Shown here: in pieces, positions 4,476 through 5,096 of the stretch
Layout: each line of letters starts with the position of its first letter
Position numbering within the stretch: the stretch's first letter is position 1
Made by a program: the position numbers and the translations under genes
Notes under the pieces: generated by a model
What the model was told of the DNA's origin: nothing
Seen by the model: only the letters and a program-made list of their open reading frames with translations
The model's database searches: none
NCBI GenBank assembly: GCA_046756985.1
Contig: JBHHXG010000095.1
Coordinates: 1 to 5,096 of the forward strand
Origin: JBHHXG01 sp046756985
GTDB taxonomy: Bacteria; Pseudomonadota; Zetaproteobacteria; Mariprofundales; Mariprofundaceae
Length of the DNA stretch: 5,096 nucleotides
Reading direction: 5' to 3'

Positions 4476-5096
4476 TTAACGCTGCTTCAGCACCAACACA
4501 GCGCCAATGGCTGCAGTCAGCACAGCAAACGGCCCCTGCCATGCCGTGAAACCCTGCTGCCAGAACACTGCCGTCATGCCACTTCCGGCAGCAAGCAAAA
4601 TAATCCCGAACAGGCCGGGCCATCCCGAGGTATGGCTGTTCGAAGCCTTTGCCGGTTGGCTGCTGGCCTGCGTCATCATCGAACGCAACTCATCGGGCAG
4701 CCGCAGCCAGCTCTCCACACCCTGGCGCAATTCGAGCGCTGCCTGCTCCACCCTGGCCTTCGGCCCCAGATGTTCGGCTACCCATTGCGTCACCAGCGGC
4801 CGGGCCAGGTTCCACACATTGATATCCGGTTCCAGTTCACGCGCTACGCCTTCGATCACCACCATCGTTTTCTGCAGCAACAACAGCTCGGGACGGGTTT
4901 CCATCTGGAAGCGCTCGGTCACCGAAAACAGATAAAACAGCAGCTCCGCCAGTGAAATATCCTTCAGTGCACGATTGAAGATCGGCTCGGCAATCTCACG
5001 CATCGCATCCTCGAATGCCGACACATCGGTATCCGGTGGCACATAACCGGCCTCCAGATGCACTTCGGCAGCACGCCGGTAATCCTGTTTCAGAAA
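4476..5096 (-). CDS. ubiB: UbiB-family ubiquinone biosynthesis ATPase, C-terminal part (cut by window edge)
   Basis: UbiB belongs to the ABC1/ADCK atypical kinase-like family. It is needed for ubiquinone biosynthesis and is thought to act as an ATPase at the inner membrane. The 206 codons here are the C-terminus. The frame is open to the window edge, beginning FLKQDYRRAAEVHLEAGYVP, which matches the family region after the kinase-like core. SLAELLFYLFSVTERFQMETRPELLLLQKTM and VIEGVARELEPDINVWNLARP, given here by their ends, are typical of the family. Two C-terminal hydrophobic helices (GLFGIILLAAGSGMTAVFW and FAVLTAAIGAVLVL) are the expected membrane anchors, ending in KQR. The catalytic motifs (KxGQ and the Asp-rich metal site) lie outside the window. 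EAGYVPP and LLLLQKTMVVIEG look more alpha/zeta-proteobacterial than enteric. An internal GTG at 5061-5063 is codon usage inside the gene, not its start. Confidence 0.93.
   Translation of the reverse strand, partial: FLKQDYRRAAEVHLEAGYVPPDTDVSAFEDAMREIAEPIFNRALKDISLAELLFYLFSVTERFQMETRPELLLLQKTMVVIEGVARELEPDINVWNLARPLVTQWVAEHLGPKARVEQAALELRQGVESWLRLPDELRSMMTQASSQPAKASNSHTSGWPGLFGIILLAAGSGMTAVFWQQGFTAWQGPFAVLTAAIGAVLVLKQR

Noticed and set aside
4363..4623. Minus-strand frame of 86 codons spanning the ubiB end and the metK leader
   Set aside because: It overlaps the conserved C-terminal membrane anchors of UbiB in another frame and has no family features.
1..5096. Undescribed mobile, defence or CRISPR-like system
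   Set aside because: No direct repeat arrays, terminal inverted repeats, transposase, integrase or compositional break were seen; the genes are core metabolism.

Overview
All recognisable genes in this window lie on the minus strand. In transcription order (high to low coordinates) they are: the 3' end of ubiB, metK, an S-adenosylhomocysteine (SAH) riboswitch, ahcY, a small secreted EF-hand-type protein, atpI, atpB, and the first codons of atpE. No plus-strand reading frame looks like a real gene; those present are antisense shadows.

The organism is most likely a ubiquinone-using member of the Pseudomonadota. UbiB, a proteobacterial-type AhcY carrying the internal insertion of about 40 residues, MetK and an F0 gene order I-B-E all fit this. 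The C-terminal third of UbiB reads more like alpha/zeta-proteobacterial versions than enteric ones. SAH riboswitches are known mainly from beta- and gammaproteobacteria. I therefore cannot name a genus; a zetaproteobacterial or deep-branching gammaproteobacterial origin is a guess. Base composition and codon use look uniform, and I see no insertion sequence, phage gene, tRNA, rRNA or CRISPR array.

Region by region. Bases 4476-5096 hold the UbiB C-terminus with its two membrane anchors. Bases 4374-4475 are a short leader with a weak terminator-like hairpin and a good metK ribosome binding site. Bases 3204-4373 are metK (SAM synthetase). Bases 3083-3203 are a regulatory leader with all parts of an SAH riboswitch, followed by a hairpin that would bury the ahcY ribosome binding site. 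Bases 1676-3082 are ahcY (SAH hydrolase). Bases 1417-1722 encode a small protein with a signal peptide and one EF-hand loop, overlapping the end of ahcY. Bases 1308-1416 hold a candidate promoter and a terminator-like hairpin, marking the switch to the ATP synthase operon. Bases 1-1307 are atpI, atpB (best read from a TTG start) and the start of atpE.

MetK makes SAM, methyltransferases turn it into SAH, and AhcY removes SAH. The riboswitch between the two genes lets SAH itself turn on AhcY translation without affecting MetK. This is the best-supported regulatory system in the window. It belongs to a known riboswitch class, but here its complete ON-switch architecture can be read base by base. 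The atp genes form a separate membrane-energetics module.
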